Below are positions 1 through 5,811 of a DNA stretch of 7,362 bases, piece by piece. The notes under the pieces are model-generated. The model was not told the origin of the DNA and ran no database searches. It worked only from the letters and a program-made list of their open reading frames with translations. A program made the position numbers and the translations under genes. This stretch comes from Methanoregulaceae archaeon (GTDB lineage: Archaea; Halobacteriota; Methanomicrobia; Methanomicrobiales; Methanospirillaceae), in the NCBI GenBank assembly GCA_028679325.1, contig JAJRBS010000135.1, positions 1 through 7,362 of the forward strand, read 5' to 3'. Position 1 is the stretch's first letter, and the number at the start of each line of letters is the position of its first letter.

Positions 1-109
1 GTCGGGGCTACGGCCTGCGTATTGAGAGGAAATCTGACCATCAGTGATGAGTGATCCCACCGGCGCCTAAAAAATCACATCTTAAGGCTGATTCCAATTT
101 TCTTGGGAA

Positions 110-155
110 TATTCAAATATCGGTGTGTCAGTACTTCCCCTTCATTGAGGATATC
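110..155 (+). promoter_or_regulatory. Candidate promoter and ribosome binding site for the b561-like gene
   Basis: An AT-rich stretch, TTCAAATATC at about 112-121, could be a TATA element. That would place transcription start near 140 and give a very short leader. GAGGATATC at 147-155 lies directly before the ATG at 156 and resembles the archaeal Shine-Dalgarno GAGGTGATC. The ribosome site is convincing and decides the start; the TATA call is weak because no clear BRE precedes it. Confidence 0.35.
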
Positions 156-1124
156 ATGAACGGCATGAAATGGGATTGGATTGATCTCCTTATTCTTTTC
201 AGCATTATCATCACCGTCCTTGTCACGATAGTGACATATGAAGAGGCCCGGTGGGTCGGGCATGCGGTGGCAGGATCCTTCAGTCTCATTCTCATGGTCA
301 TCATCATGACAACCGGAGGGATGCTCACCGGCCGTTTGCGGAGAAGGGAAAACGTCCGGATCTTCCCCTTACATAGAAAGGTGAGCATCTGGTTCAGTCT
401 CTATGTCATAGGAGTCTTCTTTTTCGGCCTGGCTGTCACGGCAAGCCACGGTGAACCCGTACTGACCAGCGTCCATGGTCTCTTCGGGCTTGTGGTTGCC
501 GTCCTTGCCGCTGCTCAGGTGATGCCGAGCCTCATCATACGAAACCGGGCGCCCCTGAAAGGAGCCCACCGGATCATAGGGTATCTCCTCGCACCATTTC
601 TCACCCTCCAGGTCATTATCGGAGTTTATGCTGCGGTGATCGGAACGGGACGAGAGGTTGCATTGCTGCATTCCCTCATCGGGGGTATCTCTCTTCTGTT
701 ATTCGCCTGGATCATCGTGGAGATTCGATATCCCGGGCCGAAGAGTCCGGACCGTGCTGCAATTGCCGGATACATCGCCGCCCTTTTAAACGTCATCGGG
801 TGCTGGATTATTGGTGGTTATAATTACCTGACCGTCTACCGGGGGAACATTCGCGGAATCATTCTTTCAGGCCCGCAGCCCTGGGCGCACGAGATTGTTA
901 TGGAGGCCAAAGAACACATCTTCCTATTCCTTCCAGTAGTCTCGATCATGCTTGCCCTTGGTCTTTACACCGTCACACGGGACAGGGCATTGATGGAGGA
1001 GGCCCAGATCCGGAAAGCCCTGATCGTCACCGCAGGACTGGCCTTCTTCATGGTCATCCTCATGTTCGTCATGGGTTCGACGATATCGAACGCGGCCCTC
1101 GCGGCTCAGGGAGGAGAACAATGA
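156..1124 (+). CDS. Polytopic membrane protein, cytochrome b561-like histidine pattern
   Basis: This 322-residue integral membrane protein has about nine predicted helices, roughly at residues 8-27, 37-57, 75-95, 105-124, 138-162, 170-190, 203-222, 255-273 and 287-311. Four successive helices each begin with one histidine: H73, H107, H138 and H172, spaced 34, 31 and 34. In cytochrome b561 and related ferric reductases, histidines on helices i and i+2 bind two hemes on opposite membrane faces. H73/H138 and H107/H172 would fit that, and GAHRIIGY...LQVIIGVY...LLHSLIG resembles the b561 core. H36, H98, H245 and H254 are further candidates. I chose ATG 156 rather than the in-frame ATG at 51 because of the Shine-Dalgarno match just upstream and because the extra 35 residues look unlike the rest. 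The gene overlaps the next one by ATGA, so the two are probably co-translated. A heme-binding role is inferred; the family is not firmly recognised. Confidence 0.8.
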   Translation: MNGMKWDWIDLLILFSIIITVLVTIVTYEEARWVGHAVAGSFSLILMVIIMTTGGMLTGRLRRRENVRIFPLHRKVSIWFSLYVIGVFFFGLAVTASHGEPVLTSVHGLFGLVVAVLAAAQVMPSLIIRNRAPLKGAHRIIGYLLAPFLTLQVIIGVYAAVIGTGREVALLHSLIGGISLLLFAWIIVEIRYPGPKSPDRAAIAGYIAALLNVIGCWIIGGYNYLTVYRGNIRGIILSGPQPWAHEIVMEAKEHIFLFLPVVSIMLALGLYTVTRDRALMEEAQIRKALIVTAGLAFFMVILMFVMGSTISNAALAAQGGEQ

Positions 1125-1456
1125 GGCCATCGGGGGTAGTTCGCTTTACATCTTATTGTATTGCAGCAACAGTCACCATTTTCCTGATAGGCCTCCTGAC
1201 GATTGTTCACGAGTATTCGGGACAGTTCCGCCAGATTCTTGTCTCACTTACCGGTCATCACTGGACCACGATGAGCATTCTTACGGGCCTCATTTTTATA
1301 GGGCTTATCTTCATCTTCTCCGTTGCATCGCGATCAGAAAGGATTGCAGAGTGGATGAAGGCAGATAAACCATTTTTATGGTCGGTTCTCCTCGTTATCG
1401 TCACCTTTCTGATGACAGGCCTGAACCTGGTCGTCTATATCCTGCATTATTTCTAG
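1121..1456 (+). CDS. Small three-helix membrane protein, partner of the b561-like protein
   Basis: This 111-residue protein has three likely transmembrane segments, at about residues 9-29, 50-68 and 84-107, and a short C-terminus ending in YILHYF. Its ATG shares the sequence ATGA with the stop of the preceding gene, and AGGGAGGAG at 1108-1115 gives a strong ribosome binding site inside that gene. This arrangement implies coupled translation and probably a complex with the upstream protein. Histidines at H30 (VHEYSG), H46-H47 (GHHW) and H109 could matter if the pair binds heme or metal, but no motif proves it. I do not recognise the family. It could equally be an assembly or stability subunit. 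The gene itself is well supported by start signal, overlap and composition. Confidence 0.75.
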   Translation: MRPSGVVRFTSYCIAATVTIFLIGLLTIVHEYSGQFRQILVSLTGHHWTTMSILTGLIFIGLIFIFSVASRSERIAEWMKADKPFLWSVLLVIVTFLMTGLNLVVYILHYF

Positions 1457-1466
1457 ATAGCCGGAA

Positions 1467-1504
1467 TTTTTCAGGTTTCAGAAGGGAAGGCTTTTCCTGA
1501 AAAA
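1467..1504. terminator. Candidate bidirectional terminator hairpin
   Basis: TTTTTCAGG at 1467-1475 pairs perfectly with CCTGAAAAA at 1496-1504, leaving a 20-base loop. It lies 10 bases after the small membrane-protein stop and about 95 bases beyond the convergent cupin stop, so it could end transcription from both sides. The flanking A/T runs give a U-rich 3' end on either strand. The long loop is unusual for a terminator, so this is tentative. Confidence 0.35.
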
Positions 1505-1599
1505 ATGGGGAGAATTTCATTCCTTCCGGATCATAACGACCCATTCCATGACAGCGAACCCTCCACGGACGAATTTTCCAGGTGCAAATAGATCTGCAA

Positions 1600-2007
1600 C
1601 TATTTGACAGCAGAGACCGGGACGACGAGGAACGTGCAGTACCCGTCAGCAATGTTCCGGGTCAAATGCCCTTTACCCGAGGTATCCTCCAGCAGGACAA
1701 GATCCCCCGGCCCGAACCGCCTCACCGTCCCATCGGTCGTCTCCATCTCCACTGCCCCAGACATCAGTGCCAGGAACTGCCGGGTTGGGGCGGGGTGCAG
1801 TTCGCCAACCCAGCCGGGCTCAAATGTATAGAAACGATACTTCGAGGCGGGGCTGTCCTCAGAGACATAGAACGGGGCAGCGGGTGGTGCTGCACGTGCA
1901 AGACTCTGTTCAACCGTTACTGTATCAAAGTGCGTTTCACCCTCTGAGTCCGTGTATATTCTATGATACGTCACATGGGTGAATTTGGGTGAGAAGGTTT
2001 GCGTCAT
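1600..2007 (-). CDS. Small cupin-fold protein
   Basis: This 135-residue protein has a single cupin barrel over about residues 57-130. The segment HPAPTRQFLALMSGAVEMET (71-90), then DGTVRRFGPGDLVLLEDTSGKGH (92-114), matches a widespread cupin group with the pattern HxAPxRQF...LSGxVE...DG..RxFGPGD..L.EDTxGKGH. The classical motif 1, with two histidines and a glutamate, is reduced to H71, and H114 is the likely second ligand. Metal binding and substrate are therefore uncertain. No signal peptide is visible, so it should be cytoplasmic. AGGGAG lies 11 bases before the ATG, slightly far for a ribosome site. The gene starts 8 bases after the end of a decayed reading frame on the same strand. Its closest relatives as I recall them are bacterial, so lateral acquisition is possible. 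Fold confidence is high; function is unknown. Confidence 0.8.
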   Translation of the reverse strand: MTQTFSPKFTHVTYHRIYTDSEGETHFDTVTVEQSLARAAPPAAPFYVSEDSPASKYRFYTFEPGWVGELHPAPTRQFLALMSGAVEMETTDGTVRRFGPGDLVLLEDTSGKGHLTRNIADGYCTFLVVPVSAVK

Positions 2008-2015
2008 GTCTGGTT

Positions 2016-2333
2016 TTACTCCCTACGGTATGCAGGTTGGGATATGTCTCCCGATGGAATAGAAACAAAACGATGGTGGATAAATGTTTCCACATTATCG
2101 AGCAGGTTGTTTGCCCAGTAGTCGATAAATTCCACGGTCTCTTTCTCGTTAAATCCATAATGTCCCAGCATAGAGGCCATGTCCTGTTCGCGATCTGCCG
2201 CACGGATGACGAAACCCTCTTTTTTCTGCCACCCGGAATCTGGCACTACGGCTTCATAGAAGAGGAAGTCCCCCGCTCCGTTCAGGCTGTGCCGTTCCTT
2301 ATCTCCGCCCGCTATCCCCTGCCGGGCTGATAT
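2016..2333 (-). pseudogene. Truncated remnant of a hypothetical archaeal protein (GFNEKE...FIDYW type)
   Basis: The frame is open from 2333 to the stop at 2016-2018, about 105 codons, with no ATG. The only obvious start is a GTG at 2246, which would cut into recognisable protein: GDFLFYEAVVPDSGWQKKEG runs straight through it. The segment resembles, by recollection, a domain in methanogen secreted proteins and lipoproteins with the pattern Y-LFYEA...GFVV...LxxxGxNExExxxFIxYW...L. Here that is seen as GFVIRAADREQDM, GHYGFNEKETVEFIDYW and NNLLDNVETFI. In those proteins the domain follows a longer N-terminal part and continues further at the C-terminus; both are missing here. Upstream in frame is a TGA at 2334-2336. 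A functional 76-residue product from the GTG is possible, but there is no ribosome site for it. Confidence 0.5.
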
Positions 2334-2488
2334 TCAGGTTCAGAGACTATGAAACAGGAGAGTCTTACCCCATCGGATTCGACCATATCATCAATAGATA
2401 TTACATCGTGAAACCAGGGTGTCCGTGCACCTGGGAGTATTAAATTTCCAATTTTATCCAATTCTTTGCGGACAACCTGTTCAGAATA
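2312..2488 (-). pseudogene. Unrecognised coding-like fragment without a start codon
   Basis: A frame of 58 codons lies between a stop at 2489-2491 and a stop at 2312-2314. It overlaps the end of the next open frame by about 20 bases. The translation looks protein-like, with segments VVRKELDKIGNLILPG, TPWFHDVISIDDM and SDGVRLSCFIVSEPEYQPG, but no ATG stands at its head. A TTG within it, before DKIGNL, is the only early alternative start. Its position suggests it was the N-terminal part of the gene whose remains follow at 2016-2333, now separated by a frameshift. It may instead be a separate broken gene. I do not recognise the family. Confidence 0.35.
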
Positions 2489-2572
2489 CTACCACTCTGG
2501 AAAAAGGGGACTCTAGTAGACTTCCCCCCAGTGCCCAAAAGCTCAAAAATCTCCATGAAATCCCTTGAAAGA

Positions 2573-2625
2573 CCGCGAAGAGATAAGTAGTTAGTCGACG
2601 CAAGGACTCGTTACCCGGAAGTGAT
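2573..2625 (+). promoter_or_regulatory. Candidate promoter and ribosome binding site of the superoxide dismutase gene
   Basis: GCGAAGAGATAAGTAG around 2575-2590 could serve as a weak BRE/TATA element, giving a start near 2610 and a leader of about 20 bases. GGAAGTGAT at 2617-2625 is a good match to the archaeal Shine-Dalgarno GGAGGTGAT and sits 6 bases before the ATG at 2632. The ribosome site is solid; the TATA element is tentative. Confidence 0.4.
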
Positions 2626-2631
2626 TGCCGA

Positions 2632-3243
2632 ATGGTCAGCAAATTTTACACCCTCGATGATCTGCCCTATGCGTTCAATGCATTAGAGCCTCATATGTCC
2701 GAAGCCCAGCTCCGGTTGCACCATGACAAGCATCATGCAGCATACGTGAACGGCGCCAACGCCATATTTGAGAGGCTGGACAAAGCTCGGCAGGCAGGAA
2801 TGGACATAGACATGAAGGCCACTCTCAAGGAGTTATCCTTTCAGGCAGGAGGGCATATCCTGCACCAGCTCTTCTGGCAAAATCTGGCCCCCGCCGCGAA
2901 GGCTGTCAAAGAGCCGGGCGGTGTTCTGGCGGAAGCCCTGAAGAATGAGTTCGGGTCCTTCGAGCGCTTCAAGAAGGAGTTTTCCTCGGCTGCAGCCAGC
3001 ACAGAGGGCTCAGGATGGGCGGCGCTTGCAAGGTGTGGCCTGACCGGAAGGCTCCTGATCATGCAGATCGAGAAGCATAATGTGAATGTCTATCCCCAGC
3101 TTCGCATCCTGATGGTCCTTGACGTCTGGGAGCATGCCTACTATCTGGACTACAAGAACGAGAGGCCCCGGTTTGTGGAGGCATTCTGGAACATCGTGAA
3201 CTGGGATGTGGTGAATAAGCGACTGGAGGCGCTTATTAAATAA
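2632..3243 (+). CDS. sod: Superoxide dismutase, Fe/Mn family
   Basis: This cytoplasmic enzyme converts superoxide to hydrogen peroxide and oxygen. At 203 residues it is the usual family length. The N-terminal helical-hairpin domain covers about residues 1-90 and the C-terminal alpha/beta domain about 95-200. The four metal ligands are all present: H30 (in LHHDKHHAAYVN), H78 (in HILHQLFWQNLAP), and D164 and H168 in the signature DVWEHAYYLDYKN. The gateway residues H34 and Y38 are also kept. The second-shell residue that is glutamine in bacterial enzymes appears to be H149 (QIEKHNV), with glycine at position 74; as I recall, this pattern is found in archaeal iron-type enzymes. The metal used cannot be fixed from sequence. 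The gene stands alone and converges on the tRNA gene. It fits oxygen protection in an anaerobe. Confidence 0.96.
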   Translation: MVSKFYTLDDLPYAFNALEPHMSEAQLRLHHDKHHAAYVNGANAIFERLDKARQAGMDIDMKATLKELSFQAGGHILHQLFWQNLAPAAKAVKEPGGVLAEALKNEFGSFERFKKEFSSAAASTEGSGWAALARCGLTGRLLIMQIEKHNVNVYPQLRILMVLDVWEHAYYLDYKNERPRFVEAFWNIVNWDVVNKRLEALIK

Positions 3244-3263
3244 ATGAAAATTAAAATTTTCAG

Positions 3264-3279
3264 GAGTTGAAAACAACTC
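3264..3279. terminator. Hairpin between the convergent superoxide dismutase and tRNA-Glu genes
   Basis: GAGTTG at 3264-3269 and CAACTC at 3274-3279 form a perfect 6-bp stem with an AAAA loop. The hairpin lies 20 bases past the superoxide dismutase stop and 5 bases past the tRNA 3' end. On the tRNA strand the stem is preceded by TTTT, has a TTTT loop and is followed by T-rich sequence. That resembles an archaeal oligo-T terminator and may set the 3' trailer of the tRNA precursor. Confidence 0.45.
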
Positions 3280-3284
3280 AAAAG

Positions 3285-3359
3285 TGCTGCTATGGGGATT
3301 CGAACCCCAGTCGCGGGCGTGAGAGGCCCGCATGATTGGCCGGACTACACTATAGCAGC
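3285..3359 (-). tRNA. tRNA-Glu (anticodon CUC)
   Basis: This is a complete 75-base cloverleaf. The acceptor arm GCTGCTA pairs with TAGCAGC, followed by discriminator A at 3285. The D arm carries GTGT...TCAT with the GG of the loop. The anticodon stem CGGGC/GCCCG encloses the loop CTCTCAC, so the anticodon is CUC, reading GAG. The T arm is TGGGG-TTCGAAT-CCCCA. The U13-U22 mismatch in the D arm is, as I recall, usual for tRNA-Glu. CCA is not encoded: CTTTT follows the discriminator, so CCA must be added by nucleotidyltransferase. No intron is seen. The last base of the precursor lies a few bases before the shared hairpin with the superoxide dismutase gene. Confidence 0.97.
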
Positions 3360-3469
3360 AGGTGCCCTGATATATTCACCATTGTCTTACTTAAGTGTGT
3401 TGATAATTGCCTTTTTCGGGGGATAGTCGCCCGGATTGGTCATTTTCTGAAAAATACGGATGAATCCTG

Positions 3470-5785
3470 TCAGGCCGCCCCGCCTTCGTCGGGTGGTAAA
3501 GGCGACGCACCCTGATCCTCCGCCGGTTTGTGCCTGTCAAATCTCCTCATGACCGACAGCACTGCAGGCATGATGATGATGGCACCGATCAGCGAAAATC
3601 CAACAGCGATCAGCGTCGTGACGCCGAAGTTGCTGATGATGGGAAATGTTGCAAGGCACAGCGCTGAGAAGCCGAAGAACGTGGCCAGACCCGAGACCGT
3701 GATGGCTGTCCCGATCTTCTGGACGCTCTCCTGGATGGCGGCAAGGTTGTCGGAAAGCCGCTCCTTCTCCTCGGAATACCGTTCCATGACCAGGATGGTG
3801 TACTCGGCCGCAACCCCAATGGTCATCGACCCCAGCGTCGCGGTGAGAGGTGTGTAGGGGATGTTCAGGATCCACATCATGACCGCGTTCCAGCCCACGA
3901 TGAAGACGATCGGGATGATCGGGGTCACAGCGTGCAGGTGCCGGTAGACGACCACCAGGAAGACGAAGACCAGGAGGAAACCGAGGTAGGTCATCATCTC
4001 CTTCGATCTGGTCAGCGAGGACATCATCGAGGTGAACAGCTCGAAGTTGCCGGTCGGCGTAATGGTGATACCGGCCGGCGGTTCCAGGAAGGCGATATCG
4101 CTGATCATCTGCTGCTTCAGGGTGTCCATGGTCTCCATGCCAAGGTCAGCAGTCCTGAACCGGATCACGCCGCTCATCGAACCGCTGATGTACTGGTCCC
4201 GGATACTCTCCGGTATGGTCTCGATCACGGCGTCGAGCTCGGCCTGGGTCTCGGGCATCGTGCCGCCATGATAGGCGAGAACGTAAGTGACGATGCTCGT
4301 TGCCCCGGTCAGCTCGGGATGGTGTCCGAGCTCATAGTCCTGGAACTCTGCCATCCACCGGACCGTGGAGAGGTCCGTCACCCGGAGACCCTGGACATAG
4401 AAGTCGGCGGTGCTTGTTGCACCCATGATGCGGGTGACCTTGTCGATGTTGATCTTTGCCGGCATGTCCCGGGGGACGAAGGCATTCTCGCTCGTCTGGA
4501 CAGGGATCGAAGGATCGATCTGGAACCCGACCAGGGCGATGGCGCAGGCTATCAGGATGATAGGCACCGGGTTCTTTGCTATCCGGACAGAAAGATCGGT
4601 GAGGAACTGGCCATAGGAGAAAGACCCCTTCTTCGGCTTCTCCGGGATGACAGAGTCGCAGGCATCGGTCCCGACGGCGTAACACTGCTCGGTCTTGGGC
4701 AGTTTGGGCTTGTAGTTCAAAAGGAGGCCGAGGGTGGGCATCCCGATGCAGGAGACCCAGTAACAGGTGAAGATACCGATGATGGAGACCAGCCCGAAGG
4801 ACCGGATCATGGGGACGTTGGAGATGAACATCGCCAGAAATCCCATGCAGGTGGCAAGCATGGCATAGAGCACCGCCGGCCCTGTCCGGGTGACGGTCAT
4901 GAAGACCGCGTCCGGAAGAGATCCCTTCCGGGCCTCCTCGTCGAACCGGGCATGGAACTGGATGGCATAGTCTATCCCAAGCCCGATGAGAACCGGGAAG
5001 GCCCCTATCACCGCCATGTTCAGCTGGATCCCGGTCAATCCCATGAGGCCAAGCGAGGTTGTAAGGCCGACTCCCACGAGGAGGACCGGCATGAACCGGT
5101 AGCGGGCATAGGCGAAGAGGATCCCCATCACGAGGACCATCAGGATCATGGCCCCCCCGATGAGAATCCCCATGTTGCTGGTGAGTCCGGCCTGCATCTG
5201 CTGCATGAAGGCCGGGCTGCCGGACAGCTCAACCGACAGTCCGGGGGGTTTTTCAATGTCGTCCACGATCGCCTGGACGTTGTCGAGGGCCGAGGTCCGG
5301 GTATCGTCCGATAACCCCTGGTCCAGCTGGATCTGGACGAGAGTCAGGATATTTGACGGTACGACAAGGTCGCGTGTTTCCGGTGGCAATGAATCAAGGA
5401 TTCGATCCACCTCCGCCCGTGAACCGGGCAGTGTTCCGCCGTTGGCAGTCTCGAGGACATCGACGACACCGTACACGGACCTGATGTTCTGCTGCTGCCG
5501 GATATCCTCCTCGATGGTGTCGATGTAGGTGAGAACACCCGGGCTCAAAGGGTCGGTTGATTCGATAATGAGAATGATCGAATCCGAACTGAACTGATCA
5601 GTATACCTGGCGTACACTAGGCCCTTTGCCGAATTTTTGTCCATGTAGGTCTCGGAACCGGTCTGCATGGACAGATGGGTCATGCCGTACAGGGCGATGC
5701 AGAAGACGACGATGACAAGGCCGGCAACAAATCTCGGCCGGCTATTGATCATGCCGGCTATCCCGGTAAAAAACCTGTCAATCAT
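3470..5785 (-). CDS. RND superfamily exporter, HAE3/MMPL type
   Basis: This 771-residue polytopic protein has the full RND layout of 12 helices in two halves. Helix 1 is at about 17-37, an extracytoplasmic loop at 38-203 and helices 2-6 at 204-357. Helix 7 is at 405-424, the second loop at 425-596 and helices 8-12 at 598-746. The MMPL signature in helix 4, GLGIDYAIQFHARF (D272), has a counterpart in helix 10, GVAAEYTILVMERY, where glutamate E661 replaces aspartate. These acidic residues are expected to carry the proton coupling. Length and loop size match the archaeal hydrophobe/amphiphile efflux-3 (COG1033) group rather than the roughly 1000-residue bacterial AcrB type. It sits in the cytoplasmic membrane; an archaeon has no outer membrane, so export is to the surface layer. 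The substrate is unknown, with lipids or hydrophobic compounds plausible. It starts 26 bases after the upstream surface-protein stop, so the two form an operon. Its own ribosome site is weak, suggesting translational coupling. Confidence 0.93.
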   Translation of the reverse strand: MIDRFFTGIAGMINSRPRFVAGLVIVVFCIALYGMTHLSMQTGSETYMDKNSAKGLVYARYTDQFSSDSIILIIESTDPLSPGVLTYIDTIEEDIRQQQNIRSVYGVVDVLETANGGTLPGSRAEVDRILDSLPPETRDLVVPSNILTLVQIQLDQGLSDDTRTSALDNVQAIVDDIEKPPGLSVELSGSPAFMQQMQAGLTSNMGILIGGAMILMVLVMGILFAYARYRFMPVLLVGVGLTTSLGLMGLTGIQLNMAVIGAFPVLIGLGIDYAIQFHARFDEEARKGSLPDAVFMTVTRTGPAVLYAMLATCMGFLAMFISNVPMIRSFGLVSIIGIFTCYWVSCIGMPTLGLLLNYKPKLPKTEQCYAVGTDACDSVIPEKPKKGSFSYGQFLTDLSVRIAKNPVPIILIACAIALVGFQIDPSIPVQTSENAFVPRDMPAKINIDKVTRIMGATSTADFYVQGLRVTDLSTVRWMAEFQDYELGHHPELTGATSIVTYVLAYHGGTMPETQAELDAVIETIPESIRDQYISGSMSGVIRFRTADLGMETMDTLKQQMISDIAFLEPPAGITITPTGNFELFTSMMSSLTRSKEMMTYLGFLLVFVFLVVVYRHLHAVTPIIPIVFIVGWNAVMMWILNIPYTPLTATLGSMTIGVAAEYTILVMERYSEEKERLSDNLAAIQESVQKIGTAITVSGLATFFGFSALCLATFPIISNFGVTTLIAVGFSLIGAIIIMPAVLSVMRRFDRHKPAEDQGASPLPPDEGGAA

Positions 5786-5811
5786 GATGCATACCCGACG
5801 GTGTCGTCAGA

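Noticed and set aside
1..54. Possible 3' end of an upstream rightward gene; two frames are open to the left edge, ending at 47 (RGYGLRIERKSDHQ) and 54
   Set aside because: Fewer than 20 codons are visible in either frame and none is recognisable, so no choice between them is supported.
51..155. N-terminal extension of the b561-like protein from an ATG at 51
   Set aside because: The 35 extra residues look unlike the rest of the protein, and the start at 156 has a good Shine-Dalgarno directly upstream.
1582..1982. Overlapping rightward frames opposite the cupin gene
   Set aside because: They are mirror frames of a clear cupin gene, rich in P, R and C, and without a domain.
1989..2330. Rightward frame of 113 codons opposite the decayed gene
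   Set aside because: The minus strand carries the recognisable protein pattern here; the rightward frame lacks a ribosome site and any known motif.
2414..2434. Imperfect hairpin CCAGGGTG...CACCTGG
   Set aside because: Short, with a bulge, inside coding-like sequence and without a T-run; probably chance.
3285..3359. tRNA-Glu as an integration site
   Set aside because: No second copy of the tRNA 3' end and no integrase gene is present in the window.
3369..3396. Possible TATA elements for the tRNA gene (ATATAT near 3371-3376 and CTTAAGTAA near 3386-3394, minus strand)
   Set aside because: The first is too close to the tRNA, at about 14 bases, to place the start before it. The second has acceptable spacing but weak sequence and no BRE.
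3442..3455. ATTTT-CTG-AAAAT-like hairpin after the RND gene as its terminator
   Set aside because: The stem is pure A/T and very short; it may act as a T-rich stop signal, but the sequence does not establish it.
3932..5314. Long rightward reading frame of 460 codons
   Set aside because: It is antisense to the RND exporter. Its translation is rich in H, D, E, G and R with no hydrophobic pattern or domain, as expected for a mirror frame of a GC-rich membrane protein gene.
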